From Solea solea (taxonomy: Eukaryota; Chordata; Actinopteri; Pleuronectiformes; Soleidae): a stretch of 64,000 nt of DNA. Of this stretch, positions 21,061 through 34,350 are shown one piece after another. Position 1 is the stretch's first letter, and each line of letters starts with the position of its first letter. The translations under genes and the position numbers were made by a program. Below the pieces are notes generated by a model that was given only the letters and a program-made list of their open reading frames with translations, was not told the DNA's origin and ran no database searches. The stretch spans positions 12,758,324-12,822,323 of the forward strand of contig NC_081142.1 in NCBI RefSeq assembly GCF_958295425.1, read 5' to 3'.

Positions 21061-24000
21061 TGTCGCTCTTTCAACACATATGGTGGATGCACCAGAAAAA
21101 CACATGTAGTTATTTATGTTAGGGGCTGCAATTGAATACAAACCGTTTCAGATTGTACATATTTAGGCACGTATAAATTGATATAAATGTAATCCACATG
21201 GCAAACAAATTAAGGACTGTGAGGAATATTTCAATAGTGCACATAATTGTTTTAATTGTTTGAATGACATTAATGCAGAAATGTGTATTTGTAATAGGAC
21301 ATGAAAGGAGCCATTGTTAGTGCATCAATTAAAATGGAGGGTGTTTAATATTTAACTGTGGGAAAATGGATGAGAATAAGGCATTGCGTTTTTTTTCCAT
21401 CATTGTAGGAAGTTCATCAATAATAGAGGCACTATATTATACAACAGTGTATATACAACAGTGCGGTCTCCTACCTCACAGGGGTGAGCCACTCATAATG
21501 GCTCAGGGGGCCAATTATTGCCAGGCTAAAAGAGCTTTTTCCATTTTTCCAGTATGTAACATGCACATACTGTAGGTTGTGACATCCACAAACCGTAAGT
21601 TCACGTGCGCGCACACACACACAACCATGCCAAAACATGCACGTGTGCATTCCTACTGTGTAAACTGTGTAGGTGTGTGATTTAGAGACCCTGGAGACCA
21701 TAGGGTACCTTTTGTTCTGCAGTGCTCACCATTAACAGTTTTGTTTTAGGACTTGCAGCAATGGATCGACTAAGAAAACACCCCAAGTAAATGTTTCTGA
21801 TGGGAGGAAAATGTAGTCGTTTGCATCCCACAAGAAATCAGCAGAGAACCCCCTCTTTTCCCTTTTCATTAGCAAGAAAACAAGGAGGAGGAGACAGTGC
21901 TGCTGGAGCGCTGCATTCAGTGGCTGATTCATTTCAACAGGAGGTGAATTACAACCTCGGTGTAGCCCCTCCTCAAACAGAGCACGGCATATATCAATAT
22001 CTAGTTACTGTTTCTTGGCTCATGTTTAACTATGAGGCCATGTGGTTTGCAGGAAATGTGTTGCTGTGTACAAGTATGACCACAGGAAACAAGATGAGAC
22101 AGACTGCAGGTGTTTCCCCCACAAACGTGTGGCCGGTCATTGATTGACAGAGTTGGGCACGTCCTGCAGAAAGGTCATCTACAGCTTTGCTCTCTCTAAT
22201 GGTTAACCTGGCCCCTGTTATCTCCTCACAAGCCGCTGGTAGAGCGTGGTTCCTCGGTGCGGAGCTGCTCGAGTGCCAAAGCAGGAACTCACTATTTCAG
22301 AGCAATGTCATTGAATGTCAGCGTAGCAGGAGCTGCCAAAGTAATTAAACCTGTTTTGATGTATGTCAGCGGTAAAGTCCACAATTAGCAGGTAGTGTCA
22401 CAAAGTTGGAATGTTTAAAGCCAGATGTTTGGAACAATCTAAGGCGATGCAAGTCGTGTATAGCTGGATATATTTTTCTAATTCCCTTTCGGTTATTACA
22501 TTTTTCATCAGGCCTTTTTAGACGCAGAAACAAAAACACTGTAAGATGACTGTAAAAGGTGAAAAGAATACCGATGTTCTGGTTCTAACTTGTACAGACT
22601 TCTAGGTGCACTGTTCGTCGATCACTGAATGAACTGATAAGACAAACATACACAGAAAGAAAGATAATCAATCATGTAATAGACATGTATATGTGTGTGT
22701 GTGTGTTGTTTTAGGCATATCTACATTTTTCTCACACTTAAGTAACACAATGTTCGTAAAAAAAAGAAAAAGAAGTGTTCATTGAAATGAGGCCCAGGAA
22801 GAAAAAAAATCTACAAAAGTTGACGGATTTCATTTAAATTCAATTCAAAATTAAAGACGACATGGCCGAGGAACACCCACCTCTTGTCTTCTTTTCCAGC
22901 CCAGGAAATGACGACAGATGTCTAAATCCGTGCGGCATGTCCCTTTATTTTTTCCAGCGAGGTCTTGTCTAAAGGCATCAGCTGTACATATGGAGATTAA
23001 TTGCACTAGCCCACAGCACTTAAAAATCTCTTTTGTCTTCCCCAAATATGCATCCTCCCATTAGCCGAATAGAGGGAAAATCTGGGAGTTATTTTATTGG
23101 ACTTTTTTTTTCTTTTTTTTTTTTCCTTCCTGTGTTACATTTTGGCTGTTTATTTTCTATCATGTGTTTCCGCTTCACTAATGCATAGTTGCCTTGTGGA
23201 GCAGCCAAGCATATGCACATTCCTATTCCCACTTAGGAGTTTGGGTCTTATTGATTCTTCTCAGAAGGAAATGAATGCCACACAAGTGTTTAATACTTCA
23301 GGTTTCTTTCAGTATTAGCAGCAGGGAGTTTCACTCAAATCAAACCTGTGTCCAACTCAATGATTTTCTTAAATTTATGGCATCGCTGATAGCATGTCAG
23401 CTACTGATGTGGTGCTGTATATCACGTTACCAAGCCTATTGACAATAAACAGAGCTGGAAGGCCACAGTCGCGAGAGAGAAGGGTGGAGAGAGAGTTAGC
23501 AGGGTCAGCGTCATACAATTCTTCAAATGATTCTGGTGCAGTTCATTGCAGAAAAATCCAGATGAGATTATTTGTTTTTATTCAATAAAATACTCAGCTG
23601 TCAGACCCTGTCAGTTTGATCTATGGTCCAAATGATGAAGTCTGTCTTGAACAACTGCATGGCTGGTGTGGACCAGATTTTTAGTGGTTTTCATTCATAA
23701 TGCAAATCTCAGTGTTGGAGTTCACCACACCAACAGCTGCACATTAAAACAAGAGTACAACTTTGCCTTTATCAAAGCTAAAAGTTATGGTTCAGCTTTT
23801 TTTTTTTTTTCCTTTTTTTAAATGTGGTTGTTGGAGTTGCACTGAGAACTTCCTGTAGGATTGTTCCCACTGAGAACATGGCTGCCAGCGAAGATACGAG
23901 GAAAAACAGTTTTAAGCCGGTTAGCAAACGCTCATCAAAATGTGCTCCTGCTCAAGTCAATGATAGTTTAAGACTTTCATATTTGACTTTCTTTCTCACT

Positions 24001-24179
24001 GGCAGGCAGCCTCTGATGGGAGTCTAAAGTTTGTCAAACACGTCACATCAGACAACAATGGAGGACATCCAGCAGCTCTTTCGTCCTGCTCAGTTTGTGG
24101 CTGTTTGTCTCAACAAGACAAGTCAATCTTTGTATGAGAACAGACTGCGGGCGTTGAAGATAAAGACAAGTGACGCTGA
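21061..24179. other. Non-coding flank
   Basis: No supported gene. Short TG runs occur near 22690, and poly-T runs lie at 23101-23124 and 23800-23820. The 118-codon frame at 21791-22147 shows no domain and no matching splice structure. Confidence 0.45.
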
Positions 24180-24345
24180 TCTGGCTTCACCCCGACTGTA
24201 CCGTCCAATTTTACTCTGGTCCCCAAAGGGAAGGGTGCCAAAAAATGGAACAGTAGGGAGTAGTTATTTGGGTACTATTCCGAATGGAAACACAAAATAA
24301 ATACGTACCGTCCACTCAATGGACGACAGATGTGCCAACAGCCAT
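24180..24345. repeat. Possible fragment of a non-autonomous DNA transposon
   Basis: The stretch containing TTTGGGTACTATTCCGAATG and AAATAAATACGTACCGT resembles the terminal part of a dispersed fish MITE. No second end is found with confidence. Confidence 0.3.
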
Positions 24346-27300
24346 GCTTGAAAAAACCTGACTCTTATATGTCGGTCAAAAGTAGACACACAACTGTGCT
24401 GTAAATTAACTTGACCCTTCATTTTGACCTGTCTTGCTTAATTTAAATGGCATGCCTGTGTGCAGTGGGCTGCTTTTTCTGTTGTACTTCACCAGGACTT
24501 GCAATGGTAACAATGGTAGCAAAGGTGAAACGCCCAGCCAGGTTTGTCCTGTGTGATTGTGCACAGCAGCTGTTTCCAATTCCTGCATACTAGTATGAAG
24601 TGACTGTTTACAGAACTAACGGCACATATCAGTGACACAAGGAAGAGTTGTTTTGTAAAAGAGAGTAAAGTCTTGGGAGAAAAGGGAAAAAAGATCTTCC
24701 ACTCTGGCATTTTTAGAAGTGGCTTGAGTCATTGCCAGAAACATTTTCTCAGACATAACAAGGTTTTATGACAGGGAACTGCCCTGTGAAACTGCCCGTG
24801 CTTGATGTTCTCCAGTGTAGGCTTTGGCGATGCTGTGCGGCCCGGCAGTTTTGTTCATATCTGTGTCATATCGAAGTTCACAGACACGCTGATTGTTATC
24901 TGTGAGGGGGAAGAAGCCATTTCAGCCCTGCATCTAACAAGGTTACATTCTGTGACTGTCTGCTAAACTGTGACAGGTGAGGTCACATGCAGCACTGCAA
25001 ACCAGAGTCCTGGCTGAGCAAAACAAAGGGACAATATTAAACTGGCCAGCCTTCCTCTGAGGACACAGGCATTTGCTTCACTTTGAACACACCTCCATTT
25101 TAGTGGCAGTTGCTGGTCTTTGAAACATGGGAAGCTAATTTCAGGCCCAGTTATTTATACATAAATTCTAACCCTTTTTTTTTTGTGAGATTTTAGAGAA
25201 AGCAGAGCTTCGTTTGCTGTGTTCGAGCATATCGCCTCTGCTCCATTGGTAATGGACTCCCTTTAAGGCCAGACAAAACTAATCTTTTGTGTGCTTTGGC
25301 TGCAGTGTTTATTCAGTTCAGGGATCAGCTGTTCATCGGCGGGGCCTGACTATCCAACAGCACGACAATACATCATCTCTAGCGTTTTCAGCAAAAGTGT
25401 GTGGACTCAAAGGGGGGAATTTACCTAGTTGCTGCTCATGCCAGATGTCTTCAATCTAGATATTTTTTACAAGTGCCAAAATGTCTGTTATACCTGGCAC
25501 AATAAGTTATTATCTTCCTCCGCTTACCTCTCCCTAATTGCGTCAGTTGTTCTCTGTCATGTTTTGAGAAATAACCACAGACCAACCTCCAGTGTCTCCA
25601 TGTTGTTGTTTTTTTTTCTTTTACAAATATGTTTATGTTACAATATGACTTCTGTGGTGTGCATATATACATATATATGTATATATATATATATATATAT
25701 ACATATATACATATATTTTATATATACACACACACACATATATATACCCCAGACTGTAACACTTGCACATTAAGATCTGCCAAGTTAACACTCTCAGAGG
25801 TGACAACTTGGCAGCTGGACATAACAACCTGTGACACCACGCCAACACTGGCTCAGTATACAAATAAATCAAAGGCAACAACACTGGAGCAGGAAGGTAT
25901 AACATGGAGAATGCAGGCCAATATTGTAATGAGTAATATTCAGCATAATGTTAGAGTTAATTGGTTGTGATACAGTGGATGTAAATCACGGTGTATTTTG
26001 GGTGATTGGGGGAGTTGTGTTCATGCTAATTTCCATTCTCCACTTACTCGTGTCACTTAATCAAACTTGACACCTCTTTCGCAGCCAAAACCTGTCTACA
26101 CAGCATATTAACACAGCATGTATATATATATACTCAAACATGCACACTTCAGAATCACACTGCATTCTGTGACAGTACTACTCTGCTGGATCTCACTATT
26201 TTAAACAACATTGATGTCATGCTTGCTCATCATAAATTGTATGCCGTGGTCTGCCTCCGTGCAGGCTTCGATGTTTGTTTTCCCTCTTCTGCCATGAGAG
26301 ACTGCACATTCTCAGATGGTCTGCGTAAGTTCTTCTTTCAACCTGCTGTATCCTCCTCCTCCAGAGGACGCAGCGGCTCACCTGAGTTTTACGGGGGTTC
26401 CCTTTATTCTCCGTGTTTTTCTTACAAAACGCTCACACAGAACGTGTCCCTCTTCTCAAGCAGTTGACTGAGACCGTGTTTACAAAACAGACAGTTTTGT
26501 CGCAAATACACCCTCTAATATTATCTTAAAAACACACGCCACACACGCGTGCAAGCTTTCCACAATTCCACAGTCACATGCCAGAGCAAGGAACAATGAA
26601 GAATAGCAGTGTGGGTTATCTCTTGTCTGCACAGTCGTGCAGTTTCTCCTTTAATAAATCTGGCTTACGCTCAGTGGAGAACACCTTTTGTTAAACCAGG
26701 TTGTGCTAACAATAAATACAGAGTTTACAAAGGACGGAGGGATTTGTTTTTTCTCTTGGTTGACTTTCAGCAGCTAATATTGCGCCATACTGTATTTTGC
26801 AGTTGAAGTAAACTCGATGGCAGCATCCAGCATTGTCATGTTGCTGGAAGATTTTGCTTATTGTTGTGTGAGTGTGTGTGTGTGTGTGTGTGAGAGTGTG
26901 TGTGTGTGTAGTTTGGGTGGAACCCATTGACTGCTCTCATAGAGCTCAGCCAGTGATACTCGTTATACAGGCGCTGTGCACACTGGGCTAATAGAGCAGA
27001 ATGACCACTCCACAGCAGAGAGAGGCCATGGACAAAACTATCACTGTGATTAACTGTAATGATTGGGGGGGGGAGGGGTAGAAATAGGTGTTTAGAGGGT
27101 TGTGGAGAGGATGAGGGCCACGTTGGCCTAATCTGGAGGGGCGACGTGCTGCATGCAGGCCTCTGCCGGCTCGGCTAATAGTCCCCATGTGTAGTGCACT
27201 GGGCTGCATCCCATGAGGCACTGCACACACAGGAGGCCACTTGAAAGCCTATCTGGATGTAGCAGCAATCAGCGTCAGAACAAGCACACAGGGGAGTAAT

Positions 27301-30300
27301 CTGTTCCAGCTCTTGGAGCGTGCCAGAGGTTGGAGGAACAGGGATGAGACTCAGTATTTATATGCATGCATTTGCGTGCGTGTGTGTGTGTGTCTGTGAG
27401 GGAGGGGTTATGACTTTATTTGGACATGGTCACGCTTACTCAGATGGCAAAAACATGTACAGAGTCACACATACACACTCATGCTTCTCCGATTCCAGTG
27501 CACATCTTAGACGCAACCCGTCGGATTGGTAGGCAGCACTGGCAGCCTGTGGCATAGCCGCATCATTAAAGTCCCTCCACTGACTGAGTTATAGGTGGTT
27601 TGTTGACTTCCAAGGGCACGTCATGCGTAGTAGGTTATATTTAAGACCCAATAAGGGTTTTGCATCATTGGACAAATATGCAGAGACAGCTCTGGCCATC
27701 CGAAGCTTTAGCTAACTCGGTAGAGACCAGTCGTACGCCTTTCCTTCGTAGCATTTCACAGTTCAGCCGTCTATCCTAAAAAAAATGTTAATCCTACACA
27801 ACTCAAGTGCATTTAAAACACACACCAGCATATTCTATGTGGTGGCTGACTGTGTGGATTCAGCTGTTTACTACAACAATCATACTAAAACATAACATTT
27901 CACGAGTTTGGTTGCCTTATACTTGTTTTTACACTCTGCTGCAGTGTGTGTCTGTAATATCTCGCTGCTTTCCCTCCTGGCTTTCAAAGATGACGTGTAT
28001 TGATGTATCCAGTGATGTGTCGGAATTTAGTATTTTCTGCGTCTTACTACTGTGACTCAAAGTATATTAGGGCAACTTGATTATGGGAAAAATAATGATC
28101 ACAATTATTTAGGTCAAGTTTGAAATCACAAATGGTGTTTATTAGACTTTACTTTAGGCTTTAAACATGAATTTCTGAATGAACCTTTTAAATGACCTTT
28201 TATTTTTGTTCGAAACCCAAGTTTCGATGAATTGCACAGCCCTACTGTATATCTTAATTAACAGAGCTGACAGGAATATGATAACTACAAAGCACTACTC
28301 AACACGAAGCTGCATTAAATCAAAAAGTTAAAAGGCTTTGATATTGCTAATTGTATATGGTGATAGACCAGGTCAACTGAGAGTAGTGTCAGTGACTGAA
28401 ATGCTCTGCTCTCAGCTTGAGAAGTTCCAGACCAGGACAAAGAAACACCCCCATGACACTGATTATCAGGTTAGAAAAGCAAACAGGTCTCATCAGACAT
28501 CATGCTGTTCTGAGCTCAGATGTCAGGACAGTTCACCTGTGGAAACCACCACTCTATAGTTTTACTATTTTCAGATCGCCAGAATACATCGACCCTGTCA
28601 GGCAAAATTGGCTTTTGGATCCAGCAGGATACATCACGTCAGTGTCATACCATCCCTCTTCAAGGAGTTGATGTGAAGAAGAGGAAGCAGGAAAAAAAGG
28701 GGTATAATCAGTAGGCAGTGACCCAGAGGAGATCACACTGAGCCTTGCGGAGTTGACTGATGAAAAGTCCAATCAGCAGAGCACATGATGATTAGAAGGA
28801 GCCTCGGGCTGCGATGGAGAGATGAAGGTAAAGGAGAGCGAGCGAGCGACAGAGTGAGCGACGCTTAAATGAATGAGATGGGGATGAGTAGACAAGAAGA
28901 GCAAGTTGATATTCCCTCCTAAACACACACACACACACACACACGAACAATGTACACAATCTTTGCCCATGATAGTGACAGAGTGCAGCTGCCCATGGTG
29001 AAGATAAAGTAGCCAAACAAAAAGGTTTAGAGGGGAAATATGTGTAAGTACTTTGTCACAGTGTTGGGTAATGAAGGAGAGACATGTTAATAATTAGTGT
29101 TTATTTGTGTTTTAGAATTTATTGCACTCCCCCCAATGGATGCTGTAATGTAAGACCTGTGAAGCTGTTTGCCACGTTGTATCAAATGAGTTTGGTCAGG
29201 CTTAAGCGTGAAATATGATGGTATAGTAAATTTCTAACTTAACAGATAGTATATTTTTATAGACATGCTTCGCTAAAACATTCGGACTTTATTATAGCAT
29301 TGGAAAGAAAAAAAAAATAACATAATGAAAGGAAATGGGGTAGTACATTCACGGTTCCGACCACATTTTTAAACCATTTTCTCCTTCAAACTGTTAATAA
29401 TCCAATGAAAATAAAGTGATCACACTTGTTCTTTGTCAGTGACGCACTATTCCACATTCACACCTTCAATCTGCCCAGCACATCGACAGCTCCCCGACCG
29501 CGAGAAGCTCACACAGGCAGAATGACGAGTTTGCGACCACAACAAGGAACCACATTTGGCTTTGATTGCTTCAGTGTGGCCAAACACAATGGGCCATTTT
29601 CACTCGGGCTTTGTTCCCTTTGCCTCGACGTGTCACCTGCAAGTCATCAACAGTGTCAGCTGTTAAACAGTATCGATAGGACTGCCAAACTGGCCACCAG
29701 GTTTTTAAGTTGCCAGTCACTTTGAATTTCCTCAAATAATTCCCCTATAAATCTTTAGTCACTGCGTGGAAATAGGCGTCTTTATTAGAAAAATAGTGAT
29801 TCAAATAAAAATGTGGCCATGGGAAGGGATAATGGTTGTGAAATAATTGCTTATGTCCATTATATGTGTAACTTTTTAACAGTGGCATACATTCTACCAT
29901 ATTACATTTAACAGACAAACTGGGTCTCCGTTTTCTTAAGTGTGCAGTGAAAACAAATCCACAGCAAATGTCACAATGTCAGATTTTGAATGTCTTTACT
30001 TTTCCATACTCGTGTCGTTTTTCTCCTCCCACTATAGTGATTTAAATCAGTATTCTAATGGTTACAAACCTGCTTCCAGACCCTTAAGGGTATGGTACAA
30101 AATTAATGTGTCCCAAATCCCCAGAGCAGAATCTTGTTAGGGTAAGTTTAAAAAGAATATTTTCTCCTACCTGAACAATTGCTGTTGACATGTCCTCAAG
30201 CAAATCACTCATTCCAGGCTGTGTCTGTGTAGCTTTAAGCGGCCAGCAGGGGCTGCACGACATGGGTGGGCCTCGCAAACCAGGGATTCCAACAGTGCTT

Positions 30301-31894
30301 TTTAATGCCAGGTATTTATTTTTGTGTTTTTGCAAAACCTCAAAAACAAACACTAAACATTACACCAGATCCATTTAAAAAAAATAATGCAATAAAACTA
30401 AAGGTTTTAAAGTTTAATAATGATTCTCACTGACTGACACGTACACAAATATTGAAAGCCTTACTCCTGGGTGCAAGCAATATATTTTGTGTTTTAACTT
30501 GGCTGAGCTGACGATGGTGACGATGCACAGATGATGACAATAAAGGCCTGCAGCTGAGGAATGGACATGAATTCTCCTTAAAAGTGGACATGGCCGGTTA
30601 TTACCGCGGTCCTTGTTTTATGGTTTCATTTTCCAGATGCTGTCACCCTCAAAGTTGCATTCATGAGTGCCGCTTGTGTTGGACACACCGGGCGGTTGTG
30701 ATATCCTTCATTGTGGTTCTACTTATTCTTCTTTAACCATGTGTGTTTCTGCCTCCCTGACGCCTTTCGTAGAGTTATTGAGTTTCAAAGGCAATTTGGG
30801 CTCAAGGCAAAAGCAACTCAAGTGAGGTTTCATCTTCCTCTGTCTCTGTCCCTTTTCACCCACCCTCTATTGCTCCCTGTGCTCTTCAGCCAAGGCCTTC
30901 TGTTGGTATTGATTAAAGCAGTGTCTTTTTGTCTCTTGCCAGCATTTTCCACAACTTACTATGAGCTGAGAGGAAACAGTGACAGAGTGAAGAGGGAAAA
31001 GGTGGTGGCTCAAACCAGTGGACAGAGAAAGCATGGTCTAGATTACTCTGCCACAGAGCCAGTCGGGGAAAAACTACCCTCCCAAGGCCATATTCCTAGA
31101 GAAGGGTCATTATAAGGAACAGTACGGTGCCCTCCTCTTTTTTCACTCTTTCTCCACTCCCTCACACTGTGCTACTTCGATGCTTCATGCTCCCTCCTCC
31201 CTGCTGAGGTTGAAAAGGCTCCTGGCCTAGGATGCAAGGCCAGTCTGCTCCCTGGCTGGGTGTAAATCAGCGGTGCAGCCAATAGAACCACATCTGTGAC
31301 AATAAAGTCAGGTTAATGTGGAGTCATCTTTGAGGAGCAGGCTTTGCGTTTAGGAACATCTGGTGAGACATTTGGAGCTGCCTGAAGTCAGTCACACAGT
31401 CATTTGTCTCCCATATTGTCTCATTTTCTGAATTTGGCTGGTGTTCACTCTCTTCTTCTTTTCTTTTCTCCTCTTCTCGTTCACCTAATTACTTCTTCAA
31501 TTCCAATTCTGCTACCGCCATCTTGAGCTGTCTGTCTTAACAATTTATATTCTTCCTGACTTCCTTTTTGCTGTTTCTCTTGGTTTCGTGGGCTCACCAT
31601 CTGCTCCTTGCCCCTGCTTTACTCATGTGTTTTCCTTCATTACAGAATACAGTGCATTGTGTTCTCCGTAACCTTCTGGCAAACGCCGTCTCACAGACAT
31701 TTAGAGACTTTTGGCCTTGATGGGATTGAAAACGAGCGTCTCACAACTGTGCAGACTTGAAACTGTGCAGACAATACGGCCGTGAAAAGCCAAGGAAAAA
31801 GGAATCAGTGAACTAACACACAGAACGATGTACAGTTTATCACCTCATGGTTTTGTGTGACGTTCCCTTGAACCCAAATACTATTAAGCATTGA
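24346..31894. other. Non-coding flank with microsatellites
   Basis: Nothing genic is supported. There is an AT-rich (TA/CA) microsatellite at 25663-25748, (TG)n at 26863-26909, a G-run at 27065-27078 and (AC)n at 28921-28944. Frames of up to 134 codons here lack domains and lie in low-complexity or non-ATG contexts. Confidence 0.5.
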
Positions 31895-32052
31895 ATGTGA
31901 CTAATGCGAGTGGAAGTCGCACTCATCTTCGACTGCTTTATCCTCCACATCGGTCGAAAGGCGTGGTACACCCCTCACTCTCACGCTCACACGTACGGTA
32001 AAATTAGAGTGTCCAATCTGCCTAATCCCTAAATCTGCATGTGTTTGGACAA
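31895..32052 (-). repeat. Teleost retroposon 3' tail, minus orientation
   Basis: Read on the minus strand it gives ...CATGCAGATTTAGGGATTAG... then GTGTGAGCGTGAGAGTGA and GTGGAGGATAAAGCAG. It matches the better-preserved copy at 36540-36800 in the same order. Confidence 0.7.
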
Positions 32053-33739
32053 AGATGGAAGTTACAATCCGAACAGATGAAAAGTACATGTAAACACATC
32101 CAGACTTCAGTGAGCTGGTCATTTATGATCCACTGTGGTAAACGCAGACTCATTGATCAGTTTTTTTGCGTGATGCTGATTGTATCTGCACCTCTAACAT
32201 TCACTGTTAGTCTCGGGGGGGCCTGGGGCGTTGCTGGTTAAAATGGGAGAAGTTCAGACATATGTGTCCATGTACATGAGGCCAGATGCTGGCTGTTTGT
32301 TTTTTTTTTAAAGCTGGTGCCATTAGCTTACTCCACTTGCATTCTTTGGATGCGGTGCTGCCTACTGCCTGAGGGTGAAAGTCATTCCGTTTAATATGGA
32401 GGGACAGAAACTGAATGCAAGATTCAGGCTTGTTCTTCGCACACAAATGCTGCCATTAATGACGTCAGATAAAAGAAAATCTGCCAGTAACAGCAGTGGT
32501 TATCATATTACCGACTGATTGTTTTCATTGGTCCATTTATGCCTCATCTGACTGAAATTTAAATTCTGCACCAGCTAATTAGCTCGGCATGTTCCGAACG
32601 AGTTTAAAGACGGGCAATCATTCAACGAGAAGACGGACATGTGGAGATAATCTGTATTTAAAAAAAAAAAAAAGAAAGCATGTCAGATTACTTTGTACCA
32701 CCAATCACAAGCAGGACGTGCTATACATGTTTTCATAATTGATATGTTTATATTGACCGAGAGGACGGATAGGCAGGGAAAGAGTGACAGAATTTAAAGT
32801 TTCAAATTTTCTGTCTCTGGCAATAGAGCAAAAGTGGTTCAGTGAAAAGTCAAAGGAATATGGAAAATGTATGCAGTCAGCATAAACACGAGGATATAAA
32901 GTCAAGGAGCAAAAAATAGTCACGGTAGCAATATGAGAGAAAGATTCTGTCTGTGCTTGGGTTAGGGATATGGTTAGTGCTGAAAAACATCCCCGTGCTG
33001 CACCACAGCAACCGAGTCTTCGATGACAGACTGACTGTGTCTTTACATTATTCTTTTGAAAATTTGCCTGAGGCAGTATTTAGACTTTTTTTTCTGCCCA
33101 CAATTTGAGCCCCAAACCACACACGGAGTGGACAGTGTTTTTACCACGCCTGCAGTAAGTAGCAACTTGTGTGTTATTAGAGAATAATCTCAGGAAGAAT
33201 CCGTGACATGAAAGGTTTAAGGAGCAAAACAATGAAGAGAAGGTCTCTCTGGATATTCGGCAAGTATAAACAAGTACAACAGAATGTGTAGACGGAGTCG
33301 GAGAGATGCCCCCGAAGACGAAAACAAGCTCAAGCTCTTCCAAAAGAATGAAAATGGGATGAGCAGCCACGATGGCACCATGAATGAACACGCACGGTTG
33401 TGTGAAGAAAAAAAAAGCAAAAACAAAAACAAACAAAAAACTTAAAAGCAACAGCATAAATCACTGCTTTGGGGAACTCAAAACTAATATTACCATACCT
33501 AAGCAACACTTCAACATTGCAAATGTCAAATGCTTGACACGTCAGTAAGAGTTGTTGCAATTATCTTTAACCAGACTCTTTTAGCCGTTTTAGAATGTGC
33601 ATCTTACATCTCCTAGTGTAACGTAATGATTTATTCCCAAGCTATGCAGCCATGATCTAACTATGCAAAGCGACTCGGGGATGGGAATACACTCATGCTC
33701 CTCTTTAGTGTGGGTGGCTCCATGACAATCCCACAGCTT
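32053..33739. other. Non-coding flank
   Basis: No gene or strong repeat. Poly-A occurs at 32659-32672. The 125-codon minus frame at 33080-33457 is mostly the complement of an A-rich run, so it is rejected. Confidence 0.45.
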
Positions 33740-34350
33740 TGAAGTTGTGCTGTTTATTAATTAAAGAAGCCGAAACTCCTCTGGTTGTGTGCGCCGCTGT
33801 GGCATGTCTGCAGAGCTGATCTGAGGGCTTTGTGAATGATGGCGGTGGTGGGGAGGGGTTCACAAGTCCCACCAAGTGCTTTGCAGAGATAGACCCACAA
33901 GTAAATTAGCCATAGCTGTTACCACATGGGCTGGCCTGTGTCAGCTCAACTAATGTGGGCCAATAAGTACAGATTCACGCGTTGCCATGGAGGAACATCT
34001 TGAATGCAAATGCTTTCAAGCTGACTTTGAAAATTGCTTTGGTCTGCACGCTCGGCGTACACGGAGAGCCGTTTCTTGATTGTATAAATAAGCACATTAA
34101 CGTGACAGAGTTGGGAGATTTGCCCATATGCAGAAGTGAGCGCCAAGGAGAGACTGACATTGTCAATATGATTTAATTGAGCAATCCGAGGCTCGCTCAT
34201 TAGCAAACGAGATCTTACTTCATAAGACCTAACTTTAATTAGTCAATTCAATTAAGGACACTCATGACACACGCTGAACAGCTGCAAATGGCACTCCCTA
34301 ATGACAGGGAATCTGATTAATGGACTGTTTTCATGTGTCAATTAGAAAAG
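33740..34350. other. Candidate conserved non-coding sequence
   Basis: About 600 bp without microsatellites, containing several TTAATTA/TTTAATTAG words, ATTAGCAAACGAGATC and GGGAATCTGATTAATGG. The composition suggests a homeodomain-rich regulatory block. This is only a pattern impression. Confidence 0.28.

Noticed and set aside
25429..25970. Frames of 113-114 codons rich in Tyr/Ile/His
   Set aside because: They translate a (TA/CA) microsatellite.
30238..30256. CTCF-like GGCCAGCAGGGGCTGC
   Set aside because: One G short in the core, so it does not fit the motif register.
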